Assembly (NCBI RefSeq): GCF_042477335.2
Contig: NC_091255.1
Span: forward strand, 46,168,501-46,232,500
Length of the DNA: 64,000 nucleotides
Source of the DNA: Ovis canadensis
Taxonomy: Eukaryota > Chordata > Mammalia > Artiodactyla > Bovidae
Direction: 5' to 3'
The notes below the pieces were generated by a model. The model was not told the origin of the DNA, did not search any database, and was given only the letters and a program-made list of their open reading frames with translations. Both the position numbers and the translations under genes were made by a program. This document shows, in pieces, positions 32,140-43,924 of the stretch; positions within the stretch are counted from its first letter, which is position 1, and every line of letters begins with the position of its first letter.

Positions 32140-32700
32140 TCCTTGGGCAGCACAACTCCAGCCGGCGGCCGACGAGCCCGCTGGGCCCTGTATCCCATGA
32201 TCTGGAAGCAGGCTTGGTAAATGGGGCGCCCCCCATCCTTGGCCTGGGGAGCGCTCCGAGGGACCCAGGACTCCTGGCGCGTGCTTCCCTGGCGCTGGCG
32301 GGGGCTGCGCAGAGCGGCCTGCTGAGACCGTATTCGTGTTTTTGTTTCCTCTTTTTCAAAAGAATCCAGGATCCCTAAGCGAGGGAGGATAAAACACAGG
32401 ATCCCGGGGTCTTTTCCTGGCTCAGAAAAACCCACTGTAAGGGGTACTGGGCGCGCTGGGCGGGCAGGAGAGGCGGGGCAGCTCTGAGCTTCCCTCCCCG
32501 GGAGGATCCCGGGCAGCTCGGCGAGCCTCGGAGAAGGCACCAAACCCGGGCAAGCCTGCGACAAGCTCCCGGCCTCCGAACCTGAGGCTAGATAAAGTGC
32601 TCGGAGACAGGTCCTCACCGGCAAACCGGAAAAGGGGCCTGAGAGAGCTATCAGAACACTGCTCTCCGCGTTCAACCGCAGCTCCCCCTACCCCGCCCCT
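32140..32700. promoter_or_regulatory. CpG-rich island
   Basis: CpG-dense sequence (GCCGGCGGCCGACGAGC near 32161, GGGCGCGCTGGGCGGGC near 32449). Open frames on the - strand across it show no similarity I recognise. Confidence 0.4.
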
Positions 32701-33059
32701 ACTTGGCTTTAACCTGTCGGAGGACTAGGACCGAGGAGGGTTTTTGTCTCATTCTCCTCCCCAGCCTTCGATCCCCAGGTCTACGGGGCCCTGAAGGGAA
32801 CTCAGCCAACCCCTCTCCCTTTGTCTGATCTTTGGGAAAAAGGCGTGGGCGCCTTGGTCAAGTTCACGGATCTGGCCGGCGTCTCTCAGGGCAAATGGGG
32901 CCACCGCTGTCATCCGCATCAGGAAGGTCCTAACAGTCGAGATTGGGGGTGGGGTTGCGGGGGTGCGAAGCCTCCAGAAAGCCTTTTGTTCTTTAGTCTG
33001 CTGTTCGGTTCTCACAGGCCCGCCCGCCCATCCCCTCAGCTCTGTAGAGGAAAAATAAC

Positions 33060-33245
33060 TCCATCTGAAAGGAAGCCGTTTATTTGGAAAAATAAATGCG
33101 AAGGCCTCGTGGAGTGTGCTTCTCAGAATGGTCTTAAGTCTTTGGCACTTGGGTAGTTTTTCGTTAGTTCTATTCTGGCATTTATGAAAGTTAGGGGTTT
33201 ACAGCTTTTATTTGGTACAATCTTTTATTTGGAATCTGATGTAGA
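33060..33245 (+). promoter_or_regulatory. Cluster of TTTATTTGG sites (HOX13/CDX-like)
   Basis: TTTATTTGG occurs at 33079-33087. The decamer TTTTATTTGG occurs at 33206-33215 and 33223-33232, 17 nt apart. TTTATGA lies at 33181. These resemble CCAATAAA/CCAAATAAA-type posterior homeodomain sites. The role is inferred. Confidence 0.3.
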
Positions 33246-33540
33246 GTAAAAGAAGCCACATCTACACTCCGCCCCAAAATCTTCAGATTAAAAACATTGA
33301 AATAATTACCCCCAACATTCCAGCCCTTAAAAGAAACAAAAGGGAAAAAAGCTCGAAGTGGAAAATAAAAAAACCTTATTCAGGTAGCAGAAAATATAAC
33401 ATAGGGCTTTAAATACACACAAACTCTAAAAACTTTTAATAAACAACCCTCTGAATTTTTCCTCATTCTGCATTCCAGATCTCATGTTTTATAATTTGCA
33501 ACCACTGTGATTTGTTACTTTTGTCTTTCCACTCCCCAAC

Positions 33541-33568
33541 ATATATATATATGTATATATATATATAC
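33541..33568. repeat. (TA)n simple repeat
   Basis: A near-perfect TA alternation, interrupted by one TG. Confidence 0.9.
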
Positions 33569-33679
33569 TATCTTGAGTCTAAAAACACGCTACATTTACT
33601 ACATTACAAGCAATTTCCCAAGCTATTCCAGTCTTCTAAACGCCACTTAAAATGTATAATATAAAATGAAGTGAGTTGT

Positions 33680-34120
33680 CATCATTTAGCATTTCCCTAG
33701 TGCTGCTCATTTAGGTTGTCCCTACATTTAAAAAGAAAACTTTTTTTTTTCCTGGTTGGAAAAGTAACACATTTTCATTGTCAAGAATTTTTTAATAGTA
33801 TAAAGAAAATAATACCACCCCATATCCTACCATCCAAAATTTACCAAAGTGAATCTTTTGTTGTATTTTCTTTAGTTGTTTTTTTTCCTTGCAAATATGT
33901 GTAATTTCAAAATTCAGATTCCTTGTGAACATTTTTGAACTTTGCCTTTTAACTTAATATTAGAACATTTCCCAGTGTGATTAATCATTTTTCAAAAACA
34001 TCATTTTAATGATCGCATAGTATCCAGTGCACCATTATTTCCAGTGCACCACCAGATAAGCATTTCTCTAATTATTGATCATTTCCATGTTTACTGTTTA
34101 AAATAATTCATAAGAAAGAG
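33680..34120 (-). repeat. Old LINE-like fragment
   Basis: The text (GAACATTTCCCAGTGTGATT, CAAAAACATCATTTTAATGA, GCATAGTATCCAGTGCACCA) follows the antisense 3' part of an old mammalian LINE. It is strongly diverged and family assignment is uncertain. Confidence 0.4.
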
Positions 34121-35214
34121 AACACTGTTATGACCCTACGTGTGTTTGGTAGGAAGGTAAGAGTTGAATCTCCCTCAAATAGAGTGTTTCAAAAATTTTA
34201 GGTTTAAATTTCCCTCTCCTAGGTATCAGGTGAGAGCGAATGAAACCGGGCCTGCTAGAGTGCTGGAAATATTGTTTTGATTAAGATGGTGGTTCCACCA
34301 GTGTGTATTCATGTGAAAAAATCGTTTGGCTGAACATTTAAGATTTGTGCAATTTACTTTTTAATTTTAACATTTTCCCCTACTCCTGAGAGCCTATATC
34401 TATTTACATAGAAAAGGAACAATGCAGAAAATAGGTAGGTGGAGGAAGTGAGAAAGGAGTGGGGATCAACCCAAACTGGGGCTGTTCACCCTGTGCTGGG
34501 ATATTTTCTTTATTTCATAGAAACATGAAGTCAATATTGAAAAGCTAGTGATGAGGAAAAAACAAACAAAAAAAGAACTTGGTCCTTCCCCCAACCCCAT
34601 GTTAGGTAAAGACTTTTCAGTTACACTTAACTCATGTGGCTTTGAATTTTCCTTGCAAATAGAAGGTACTAATAAAAATAGGCTAGAAAATGTTTATAAA
34701 GGCAGTTAAAATTAATGCGTAAATAACCGACTTGGCTAACATGATCACGTGAGATAGAAGTGGAGTACTTTACACATAATGAAATAAAAGTTGAATTTCA
34801 GAAAGATTCATTTTGGATCCATTCTGTAACCCACATTTTCACTTTAAAAGAAAGATAACAAGCTGAACTTGGAGGCGGCAGGGACAACTGCTCCCCCAAG
34901 GAGGATCTGAGAGGGAGTGGAGTGGTGTCTGGTATCTGGTCTGGTTTTATTGGCACGATCTTGTGTGATGCTGTGTGCTGGCCAGAACATATGCTTCGTC
35001 CTTGGGATGCTGGAGGAGAAGAAAAAACCCCTTCAAACAATTTGTCACCACAGTTGCTTCCTGATGTGCTTCAGCTAGAAGACTGCTACAATCACTGCAC
35101 ACTGTTCGGCAGTGATTTTAATTCTTTAAATTGTTTTTTCACTTAGGATAAAGTTGGGGTTTTAATATCTGATGAAGAAAGACATTACAGATATTTTTTC
35201 ATGTTAGAGGAATA
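34121..35214. other. Intergenic, AT-rich, nothing recognised
   Basis: This is unique-looking AT-rich sequence without SINEs. Short frames near 34798-35146 have no recognisable similarity. Confidence 0.4.
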
Positions 35215-35765
35215 TACTGTGGGTGTTTTGGCTTTCCCTGATTTTTTGAGGTATGGCATAATTCAGTAAAGTGCATTAATCTTAAGTGTGTTGCTCATGG
35301 AGTAATTACCCAAGTAACCACTGTTTAGAACAAGATCTAGAACATTTTTAGCACCTCTGTGGGTTCCCTCCTGCCCCTTTCCAGTATAATATTCCGGAGA
35401 TAGTTGCCATTCTGGTTTTTGTTCTACGGATTAGTTTTGCCTGTTCTTGAACTTCGCATAAAGAGGCATACAGTACAGAGTACAGACCTCTTTTGTGTCT
35501 GGTTTATGTCACTCAACAAAATGTCTGTGCAATTAATCTGTGTTGTAGGGTGTATCAGCAGTTTATTCTTTTACATTGCTCTATGCTATTCCATTTCATT
35601 CACCTCTTGATGGACATTTGAGTTGTTTCTATTTTGGGCTATTATGAATATTCTTGAACACATCTTTTGGTGGATAAATTGATTCATTTCCTATAGAATT
35701 TCTGGATTACAGGGTAAGTATATGTTTAAATTTACCAGCTATGTGGTATTTTTATAAATCAAATT
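35215..35765 (-). repeat. Old L1 fragment, antisense
   Basis: Antisense L1 ORF2 end landmarks are present: TTTTTTGAGGTATGGCATAA, CTCTTGATGGACATTTGAGT and GGCTATTATGAATATTCTTG. It is diverged and non-coding. Confidence 0.65.
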
Positions 35766-35769
35766 ATTG

Positions 35770-35895
35770 GGAATTCCCTGGTGGTCCAGCAATTAGGACT
35801 CTGTGCTTTCATTGCCAAGGGTGAAGGTGTGGGAACTAAGATCCTGCAAGCCACACAGCGCAGCCAAATAAATAAATTAAAATTAAAATTAAATT
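35770..35895 (+). repeat. CHR-type tRNA-Glu SINE
   Basis: The CHR-2-like start GGGAATTCCCTGGTGGTCCA is followed by ATTAGGACTCTGTGCTTTCA, a degenerate B-box part, and an AATAAATAAATTAAAATT tail. This is the first young SINE downstream of the HOXB13 core. Confidence 0.8.
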
Positions 35896-35907
35896 ATCCA
35901 TGGACCA

Positions 35908-36110
35908 GGCTTCCCTTGTGGCTCAGCTGGTAAAGAATCCGCCTGCAATGCAGGAGACCTGGGTTCCATCCCTGGGTTGGGAAGATCCTGTGAAGAAGGG
36001 AAAGGCTACCCACTCCAGTATTCTTGCCTGGAGAATTCCACGGACTGTATAGTCCACGGGGTCGCAAAGAGTCGGACATAACTGAGCAACTTTCACTTCT
36101 CGTCACTTCA
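35908..36110 (+). repeat. Bov-tA SINE
   Basis: A nearly full sense copy: GGCTTCCCTTGTGGCTCAGC, CAATGCAGGAGACCTGGGTT, CCACTCCAGTATTCTTGCCT, GTCGGACATAACTGAGCAAC. Confidence 0.93.
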
Positions 36111-36152
36111 TCCATGGACCAGTCCCAATTCCCCACAACTAGTCCAAGTAGT

Positions 36153-36350
36153 GGGGCTTCCCAGGTGGCTCAGTGGTAAAGAATCCAGCTGCCAGTGCAG
36201 GAGACCCGGATTTGATCCCTGGGTCAGGAAGATCCCCTGGAGAAGAAAATGGCGACCCACTCCATTATTCTTGCCCGGAAAATTCCATGGACAGAGGGTC
36301 CTGGTGAACTATGGGTTGCAAAAGAGTAGGACTTAGTGACTAAACAAGTA
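36153..36350 (+). repeat. Bov-tA SINE
   Basis: A second sense copy 40 nt after the previous one: GGCTTCCCAGGTGGCTCAGT, GATCCCCTGGAGAAGAAAAT, TTAGTGACTAAACAAGTACA. Confidence 0.93.
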
Positions 36351-37430
36351 CAAGTGGTCAGATTTAAGAGCAAGAAAATCTAACATTAATGGGGTGGATA
36401 TGATTACTTTTGCTTGAATTTCTAGAAAGAGCTTATTTTGAAGTCTTGATGACCTGGATCCTTGAGACAGCAGAGATTTGAGTTTGCTGACAGCAGCGCA
36501 TCAAAACTCATGGCTCTGGTTCTTCCTCTAGCCTCCCTCCACTGATCCAGTCACATCTGCAAGTTATGCCTACATGGATGTCAACAAACTCCCCCCAAAT
36601 GCAAGTGCAGTGAGTCAGGGCAAAGAAGAACTATGACTGAGGTCAATGGTCAGGATCAGCAGGGCCCAGGGCTTAGTGCTAGAAGATGGAAGTGATTCTC
36701 TTGAGTCCTGATTTGGATGCTGAGTTATGACTTGGGAACTTTACAGCCCTGTGGTCTTTTAACAAGAAGCAATCTATCTTCCCAGGCAGAACTTCCATTA
36801 CTGGTGACAGGTGCCCAGAGCCAGCTTATTAAAAACCATCCTTTCAACCCCCAAAGTGAATGTGCCACAGTGTGTTGGAATGGAATGCTAATTTCCAGCT
36901 ACACATCCTAATCTGGGGCATGGAGAGAACACTATATACATATTAATATTAAAGAGAATGGAAACCCAGCATTATTTCTGCAGCGACACCCTGAGCCCAG
37001 GATCTGAGAGCGTGAGGATCTGCCTGTATTTCCTGGGTCACATGCCCCCATCCCAGCAGGTCAGCACAGCTCATAGGCTCTCACCTACTGCCTTGGGTTG
37101 GCCCTGTCGTGGCCCCGAGACAGAGCTTACCTTGATGCTCAGCGGCTGTGGTAGAGTGGAGTGAGCACTGGATTTCCAGTTGGTGGGCTGGATTCAAGTC
37201 CCAGCTGTGGTGGAGGAACAAGGCCTTTTACGTTTATAAGGTGCTTTTTAATTCTTCCAAGTACATGTGTGCATTCACGGCTTTTATCTCATGTGGTTCA
37301 GTGATGTACAAGGAGAGGGAAAAAAATCTGCCCATTTTATAGAGGAGTACATGAATACCTTGGAGGCAGCACTTGTTGCTTTTGGAGGTGAGAAGAGCCT
37401 CTACTCATTGGCTTTTTCCTCTCTCTCTTG
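36351..37430. other. Intergenic, with MIR-like fragment
   Basis: No gene was found. A degraded MIR-like region lies at about 37150-37370 (GGGCTGGATTCAAGTCCCAG and TGCCCATTTTATAGAGGAGT). Confidence 0.4.
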
Positions 37431-37431
37431 T

Positions 37432-37556
37432 GCAGCTTTTTTTTTTTTCCTGACCACACATATGGGATCTTAGTTCTCCAACCAGGGATCAAACTCAGGC
37501 TTCCCTGCCATGGAAGCACAGAATCTTACCACTGGACCCCAGGGAAGTCCCTCTCC
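37432..37556 (-). repeat. CHR-type SINE, antisense
   Basis: A poly-T start is followed by GGGATCTTAGTTCTCCAACC, AGGGATCAAACTCAGGCTTC and CCACTGGACCCCAGGGAAGT, the antisense tRNA-Glu SINE pattern. Confidence 0.85.
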
Positions 37557-39125
37557 TGTGCAGCTTTGAGAACAACTCTGAGAAATTTGAATGGCAGAAG
37601 GGGAGATATTTCACAGCAATCTCTCAGGGTTGAGCCAGATTTTATGCCCCCAGAGAGTTTCTCTACCCCCATCCAATATCCTGGATGATCTTCCTGACTG
37701 GGCTATCCAATTATCAATGAACTTTGTCCCATGCAGACCTGGGTATGCTCTGGCCAAGTCAAAGGGACACTTAAGGACATGGCCCAAATGGTCGAGTCAA
37801 GAATTAGCCATGAATTGAACCAAGTGCAGTTACTTGCACAGGACAGCCTGCCAGAAGAGATCTCATCTAAATGTTTGGAGTTGGGGGCATGGGGGTTGGG
37901 GGACCTGGTACTTAGACATGGGAGGGATCTCCCCCAGAGATGAAGTTGAACGTTCATTTTCAGCTGCAAAATATAAAAAAATTTCTGAGTTTTGGTTTCT
38001 ATCTTAACAACTAACATGAATTTTGCATAGTTACCATTAAATAGATGTCTTACAACTCTTCATGGCTGACTTCATGCAGTGTCACAATTTACGTCACTTA
38101 TCTAAAACTGCCCCAGAGTTGTGTTCTTCTGGGAATTTGGGGGCACACGCTGTGTCCATCTTTCTGTCTCTCCTTACTCTGACACTCCACCTGGGACAAC
38201 CTTATTTTCTTCAGACTCCTTCAAAATGAACACATCTAAATTTTCTGTTGTTTTAACATCTCAAGGCCCGAAAGAAAATGATGTCATTGTGTCTAATTGA
38301 ATTTTTCATCGCATGTCTGGGCCATGTGGTCTGAGGCATAGGAGACCTGAAAACTTGCCACCGCAGACTCTTGTGAAGTGTGCGTATAGGTGACAATCAA
38401 ACCAGTTTCATCTCCTTGTCAGCATGGTCCAAGATGGGGCATTCTTGGCCTTACAGGCAGAACTACTTCCTAAGCCTTGGACCTAGGAATCAGCTGTCTC
38501 CCTTCCTAATGGCACATTCCTGGACATTAAGCCTTGGCTTTAAAACAAAGGATTTCCCGATTCATGTGCAAAACAAGTATTTCCCTGGGGGAGCGTCTCC
38601 TTTAACCCAATTGTCAGTAACCAGGAGAACCTGATTGCTGTTTCATTTTAGAGGTGATTTAGATGATCAATATAAGCCCTTCCCCAACAAAAACATTTTG
38701 TCCTTGAGAAGGTTTCCTTGGAAGTGTTTCAATATGCCTCATTTACTATTTTACTGAATGTTTCTGTGGCCCCAAAATTTTTGGCAAAGTTGTCGGGTGA
38801 AAGTGTGACTCCAGGCTGGGAAGTCTGCCACCACGTTGCCAAGGGGTTTTCTAGCGGTGGTGCTGTAGGGGGCCACCTCTGCCACCCTGACTCATTAAAG
38901 AGGCTGATGAGGTTTGCCCTGCGTTTTGTACCACACCTCAATCCATATCCTGTAGAAGCAGGAAACTGAAAAGCTGCCCGGAGCATCTGGGGAGAAAGGA
39001 AGTGGGAATGAGGCATTCTCCCCCAGTCTTGAATCTTCAAAGGGAGAATCAGGTATTGATACATCACTAAATCCCAGTTACTGGGAAAAGAATTCTCTGT
39101 CCTGGGCTTCTCTTGGCTAATCTTA
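37557..39125. other. Intergenic, nothing recognised
   Basis: This is 1.6 kb of unique-looking sequence with short frames only. No coding similarity or young repeat was found. Confidence 0.4.
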
Positions 39126-39432
39126 CGATCTAAAATCAGTCCTGAATATTCACTGGAAGGACTGATGCTGAAGCTGAAACTCCAATACTTTGACCACCTG
39201 ATGCAAAGAACTAACTCATTGGAAAAGACCCTGATGCTGGGAAAGATTGAAGGCAGGAGGAGAAGGGGATGACAGAGGATGAGATGGTTGGATGGAATCA
39301 CCGACTCGATGGAATGAGTTTGAGCAAACCCTGGGAGTTGGTGATGGACAAGGAAGCCTGGCGTGCTGCAGTCCGTGCGGTCGCAAGGAGTTGGACATGC
39401 CTGAGCGACTGAACTGAACTGAACTGAACTGA
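39126..39432 (+). mobile_element. BovB LINE 3' end
   Basis: This is the C-terminal and 3' part of BovB. Landmarks are CCTGAATATTCACTGGAAGG, GACTGATGCTGAAGCTGAAA, and the (ACTGA)n tail at about 39410-39432. The fragment is 5'-truncated and encodes nothing intact. Confidence 0.92.
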
Positions 39433-39851
39433 TGCTGATGGCACCATCACTTCACCCTCTCAACCTGACACTTCTGCGGTCCTCAGTCCTGCTTTGGTTG
39501 ATCCTTTCTGGCTGCAGGGAGCTAGAAATTAGAGAAAGATTTGAGCACTGTTGACCTTGAGATTCAAGGAAGAGGATGGCTTCTTTCAGGTTCTGGGTTT
39601 GCTTTCCGTTCCATGATGTTCCAGAGAAACAGTAGGACAGAACTAAGAGGTTGTGAAACTTAGACCCTCTTCACTCGCTTCTCACAGCTTAGTGTGATAA
39701 CTTAACTTCAGAGTCACAAGTCCCGACTCTTGGTAGGTGCTGGATAAATGTTGGTTGAATGAATAAATACACAAAGAATGAGTAAATCAATATATTCAAG
39801 GACACTGTCATAGTTACACATCATACAACCGACTCAGCATTCAAAAGTAAA

Positions 39852-39965
39852 ACGGTCATTCAGCCACTCAGTTGTGTCCAACTATACAGTGTGAATTGTG
39901 ACTCCATGACTACAGCATGCCAGGCTTCCCTGTGCTTCATCATCTCCCAGAGTTTGCTCAGACTA
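39852..39965 (-). mobile_element. BovB 3' end fragment, antisense
   Basis: CAGCCACTCAGTTGTGTCCA through ATCATCTCCCAGAGTTTGCT is the antisense BovB end, with a short foreign stretch inside. Confidence 0.75.
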
Positions 39966-40269
39966 TCTTTATAATTAAGTAAAACTTCATTTGATATGTG
40001 GTTGCCTTTCATTGGTAACAGAGAGAAGGTTTTGACCCCACCTTGCAGCACTTAATGGAACGCCTGTCCTGCCGCTGTTGCTCTTTTTCTCCTCGCTGCT
40101 GGAAGTCACTTCATCCCAAGCTCTTCAGTGTTCCCCTTTTTAAGGTCTTTGGAATAAAGCCAAATTCTGCCTTATGCCCTGTCTCCTCCCCAGCCCATTT
40201 AAGATCAAATTCCTATTTTCCTTTGCAGCCATAGCAATTCACACTGTATAGTCCGTAATTTTTTACAGC

Positions 40270-40440
40270 GTTCTCACTAATGTTGCCTCATTTAATCCTT
40301 CTAATCTTGCTGGGAGATAACTTTTTATTCCCGCTTTACAGATGAAGAACCTATTAGCTCACAGTGGCAGAGTCAGGACTTGAACCCAAGTTGTTGAGCC
40401 TACATTCTGTATGCCTCCCGTGAATACACTACTCTCCCAG
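40270..40440 (+). repeat. MIR-like ancient SINE
   Basis: A clear MIR core: TTTAATCCTTCTAATCTTGC, CGCTTTACAGATGAAGAACC, GTGGCAGAGTCAGGACTTGA. Confidence 0.75.
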
Positions 40441-40489
40441 CCCCCTAAGCTGCTACTTTTTACTTCCTTTTCGGTGTCCGATCTTTGAC

Positions 40490-40850
40490 CGCATGCAGCC
40501 CCACCCTCAACTCTGTCCCCTTTTCAAAGTTCAGCTCAGATTCTCCCTCTCCCCTGAGTGGTCAGGTTATGTTTAGTCTCCTCACTCCTTTGTGCTCTCA
40601 TTGCCTCTGACTTTGCTGATTTTAAACATTCAGCTTTAAGATAGACTGTGGCTGTTTAAAATACACTTCAGCAACCTAATCTAAAGCACAGTGTGGTTGT
40701 TTGTAGATGAGTCTGCCAAGCTGCATCACTAAAGCGGCAAGATTCTTGAATATAGGGGCGGGTCTTACTCACCTGTTTTATGTCCTCAAAAAGCCCAGCA
40801 CGTTGTCTGGCCCCTGATAATTACTCAATAAACACTTATTAGTAAAATCA
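40490..40850 (+). repeat. L2-like LINE fragment
   Basis: The pattern matches an L2 3' end: TCAAAGTTCAGCTCAGATTC and later TGTCTGGCCCCTGATAATTA with CTCAATAAACACTTATTAGT. It is diverged. Confidence 0.6.
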
Positions 40851-40914
40851 TGATTTTTATGTTATTGTCAAAAAAGTGGCTACATGAGTAAATAAGTAGA
40901 TAAGTAATTACTCT

Positions 40915-41216
40915 ATATTACCATGGTGGAGAAGGCAATGGCAACCCACTCTAGTACTCTTGCCTGGAAAATCTCATGGACGGAGGAGCCTGGTAGGCTG
41001 CAGTCCATGGGGTCGCTAGGAATCAGACAGGACTTCACTTTCACTTTTCACTTTCATGCATTGGAGAAGGAAATGGCAACTCACTCCAGTATTCTCCAAC
41101 TTGCCTGGAGAATCCCAGGGATGGGAGAGCCTGGTGGGCTGCTGTCTATGGGGTCACACAGAGTTGGACACGACTGAAGTGACTTAGCAGCAGTAGCAGC
41201 AGCATATTACGATGGT
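40915..41216 (+). repeat. BovA2 SINE with target-site duplication
   Basis: A dimeric BovA2 copy at about 40928-41203 ends in a GCA-rich tail. The 13-bp target-site duplication ATATTACSATGGT lies at 40915-40927 and 41204-41216, with one mismatch. Confidence 0.95.
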
Positions 41217-41735
41217 AATTTTTATTTTCATAAACACAATCTGGAAAGACACAAAAGAGATAATCACAGCAGTTTCCTCTAAGGTGACAGGGCTACGATG
41301 AGAACGGGGAGATGGAGACACTGTGGGAGGGAGATTTTTCACTTTATACATTCTTATAATTTTTTAAAAACCATTTGAATATATTTCTCTTTAAAAATCA
41401 GAAAGGTTGCTGAAGTGATTTAGCCACTTGGGTCTATTTCTGATTTAGTCCCTGCACTGACAAGGTGACAACATCCACAAGCTGTCATCAGCCCATCACC
41501 TCTAGGGCAAGTGGCAGGGCTGCCCTGCAGAAGGTTATAAAACTCCACTTGATATATGGAAGGCCAGGGGTGGGAGGGTGGGAAGAATTTAAAAAAGGAT
41601 AGAAAAAGGGATTTTCTTTTCAACCAGCAAATGGCAACTCTGTTTTACTTAAGGCATGTTTGCATTATGTACAAAAATTTTAAATGAAAATCTGGAAAGA
41701 ATATATAGAAGTCTTTTTCAGGAAGAATTTAACTG
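41217..41735. other. Intergenic, nothing recognised
   Basis: Unique AT-rich sequence between two BovA2 copies. Confidence 0.4.
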
Positions 41736-41737
41736 AC

Positions 41738-42002
41738 CACTGCTGCTGCTGCTGCTAAGTGGCTTCAGTCGTGTCCGACTCTGTGCGACCCCATAGACGG
41801 CAGCCCATCAGGCTCCCCATCCCTGGGATTCTCCAGGCAAGAACACTGGAGTGGGTTGCCATTTCCTTCTCCAATGCATGCAAGTGAAAAGTGAAAGTGA
41901 AGTCGCTCAGTCATGTCCGATTCTTGGCGACCCCATGGACGGCAGCCCACCAGGCTCCTCCGTCCATGGGATTTTCCAGGCAAGAGTACTGGAGTGGGGT
42001 GC
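41738..42002 (-). repeat. BovA2 SINE, antisense
   Basis: An antisense dimer: the (CTG)n start, then GTCCGACTCTGTGCGACCCC, GTGGGTTGCCATTTCCTTCT, and ATTTTCCAGGCAAGAGTACT. Confidence 0.93.
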
Positions 42003-42104
42003 TAGCAATGCAAATTTAAGGTCACCTGAACAGTTACTCCACTGGACCAATGCCTCATTTGTCAAAGAGAATCAGCTCTGAGAAGAAGCTATGTGTTTTG
42101 GAGA

Positions 42105-42300
42105 TCATAGGAAAATGAAGGAATAGGAGGGGAGAGAGAGAGAACAGAGCAAAAGATGGGAGAGAGCTAAAGAAAGAAGAAAGACAGGAAAAGGGTGGAG
42201 GATACCAGAAAGGAGAAAGAAAGCAGATTTTAAAAGATAGAAAAAAGGAGAGAGAGTGAAAGCCGGAAAGAGAAAGAGAGAGACAGAGAGAGGCAGAGAG
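42105..42300 (+). repeat. Polypurine GA-rich tract
   Basis: Almost only A and G on the + strand, with GAGAGAGA and AAGAAAGAAG runs. Confidence 0.8.
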
Positions 42301-42885
42301 GGTATGTGCCTGGGAGAGGCTTGGAGGGGAACTCCCAAACCAGGCCAGCAAAGGGCTTGTGCACCAGGCGAGACCAAGCCATGCTGTCAGGGGCCTGCTA
42401 CGGTGTGAGATCCGGAGGCTCCATGTTCCTGGAGCAGAGAATTTCATCAGAGGTTTGGTCCTGGCCTCCTGTCTCAGTGTGTACACCACCTCCACAGCAT
42501 GAAGGATGGAAGGAAATGGTTTTCCAGGCTTCCTTGGATCTTTCCAAGGCAAATACCCATTTACCTCCAGGTGCTGAATTCCCAAGGGTAGGTACCCTTG
42601 ATGATGGGCTGAATTGTGCAGCCTCTGGGGATAATATAGTCTGAGGGGAACCCGTCCATTTTGCTCTTGGTTGCAGTTGTGAGACAGTCCAGCATGCAGC
42701 TTCAGTTCTCCTTAACAACTTGGGGAGGAGTGGCTGGTGCAGCCTTGATTCAGATTCCCCCTCCCTAAGCTGGGAGGGCTCTGGAAAGGGATGGAGGAGG
42801 TTAGAGCAGGAGTTAAAGCTAGTGGTGAAGGAACTCTGACCTTGAGTTTAGCTGTGAACCCACAAATCCAGCCAGAGATGAGGGT
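42301..42885. other. Intergenic, nothing recognised
   Basis: Unique sequence. Short overlapping frames on both strands have no similarity I recognise. Confidence 0.4.
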
Positions 42886-43006
42886 GAAGTAAAGTGAAGT
42901 CACTCAGTCGTGTCCAACTCTTTGCGACCCGATAGACTGCAGCCTGCCAGGCTCCTCTGTCCATGGGATTTTCTAGGCAATAGTACTGGAGTGGGTTGCC
43001 ATTTGA
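42886..43006 (-). repeat. Bov-tA SINE fragment, antisense
   Basis: CACTCAGTCGTGTCCAACTC, CTGTCCATGGGATTTTCTAG and ACTGGAGTGGGTTGCCATTT mark half of an antisense element. Confidence 0.9.
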
Positions 43007-43202
43007 GAACAAAGTTCAAGGGCCTTCACAGAAGCTCAGAGAATTTGCTGTACTACCCAGCACTCTCAGAGCTCTGGCTGCCAGCAGGGAGGTGTGGGGT
43101 GAGGACTAGGAAGAGGGAAAAAGCTCTTCAGAAACCAGAGACCAGAGGCAAGCCCAGGGCTGCAAGCGGATGTGAGATGGTGTGGCCCTTCCACAAGGGA
43201 CA

Positions 43203-43224
43203 CGTGTGTGTGTGTGTGTGTGTG
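43203..43224. repeat. (GT)n microsatellite
   Basis: About ten uninterrupted GT units. Confidence 0.9.
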
Positions 43225-43709
43225 AACATGAAAAAATAAAAATAGTGAGTAGGGAGGGATAAATTGGGAGATTGGGATTGACATATACCCACTATATAAA
43301 ACTGATAACTGATAAGGACCTCCTGAATAGCACAGGGAACTCTATAGGTGTCCAATTCCAACATGATGATGCTCTCTTCCCCACTCTGAACTGCTTCCAC
43401 GCCACTGGCAGTACATCTACAGAAGAAAGGAATTCAACAGCATCTCGTAAAAAGGGGAGAAAAACTGCATTCTTTTTTTCCAGGGTATCTTTCCTAAGTA
43501 AAAACAGCTGTGTGAGGATGTTCTCTTCCTTGGCTCACTACCTGGGTGAGTCACTTCCTTTTCCTGTGCCTGATTGCTATCCCCCTATTTTAAATATTTC
43601 TCTCATTTAAAGTCCTATCCATAGGCTTCAGCTAGACAGAAAATCAACAAAAGTAAGGAAGAATTCAATACCACCATCAACCAATAGGACCTAATAGATA
43701 TCAACAGAA

Positions 43710-43907
43710 GCGTGCTTGCTAAGTTGCTAACTCTTTGCAACCCAATGGACTGTAGCCCGCCAGGCAAGGCAAGAATACTGGAATACTGGAGTGAGTTGCC
43801 ATGCCCATCTTCAGGGGATCTTCCCATCTCAGGGATCGAACCCACATCTCTTATGTCTCCTGCATTGGCAGGCAGTTTTTTTACTGCTAGCACCACTTGG
43901 GAAGCCC
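43710..43907 (-). repeat. Bov-tA SINE, antisense
   Basis: GCTAAGTTGCTAACTCTTTG, GGATCTTCCCATCTCAGGGA and CTAGCACCACTTGGGAAGCC show an antisense copy with a small internal duplication of AATACTGG. Confidence 0.9.
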
Positions 43908-43924
43908 TACAAACAGAAACTTCC

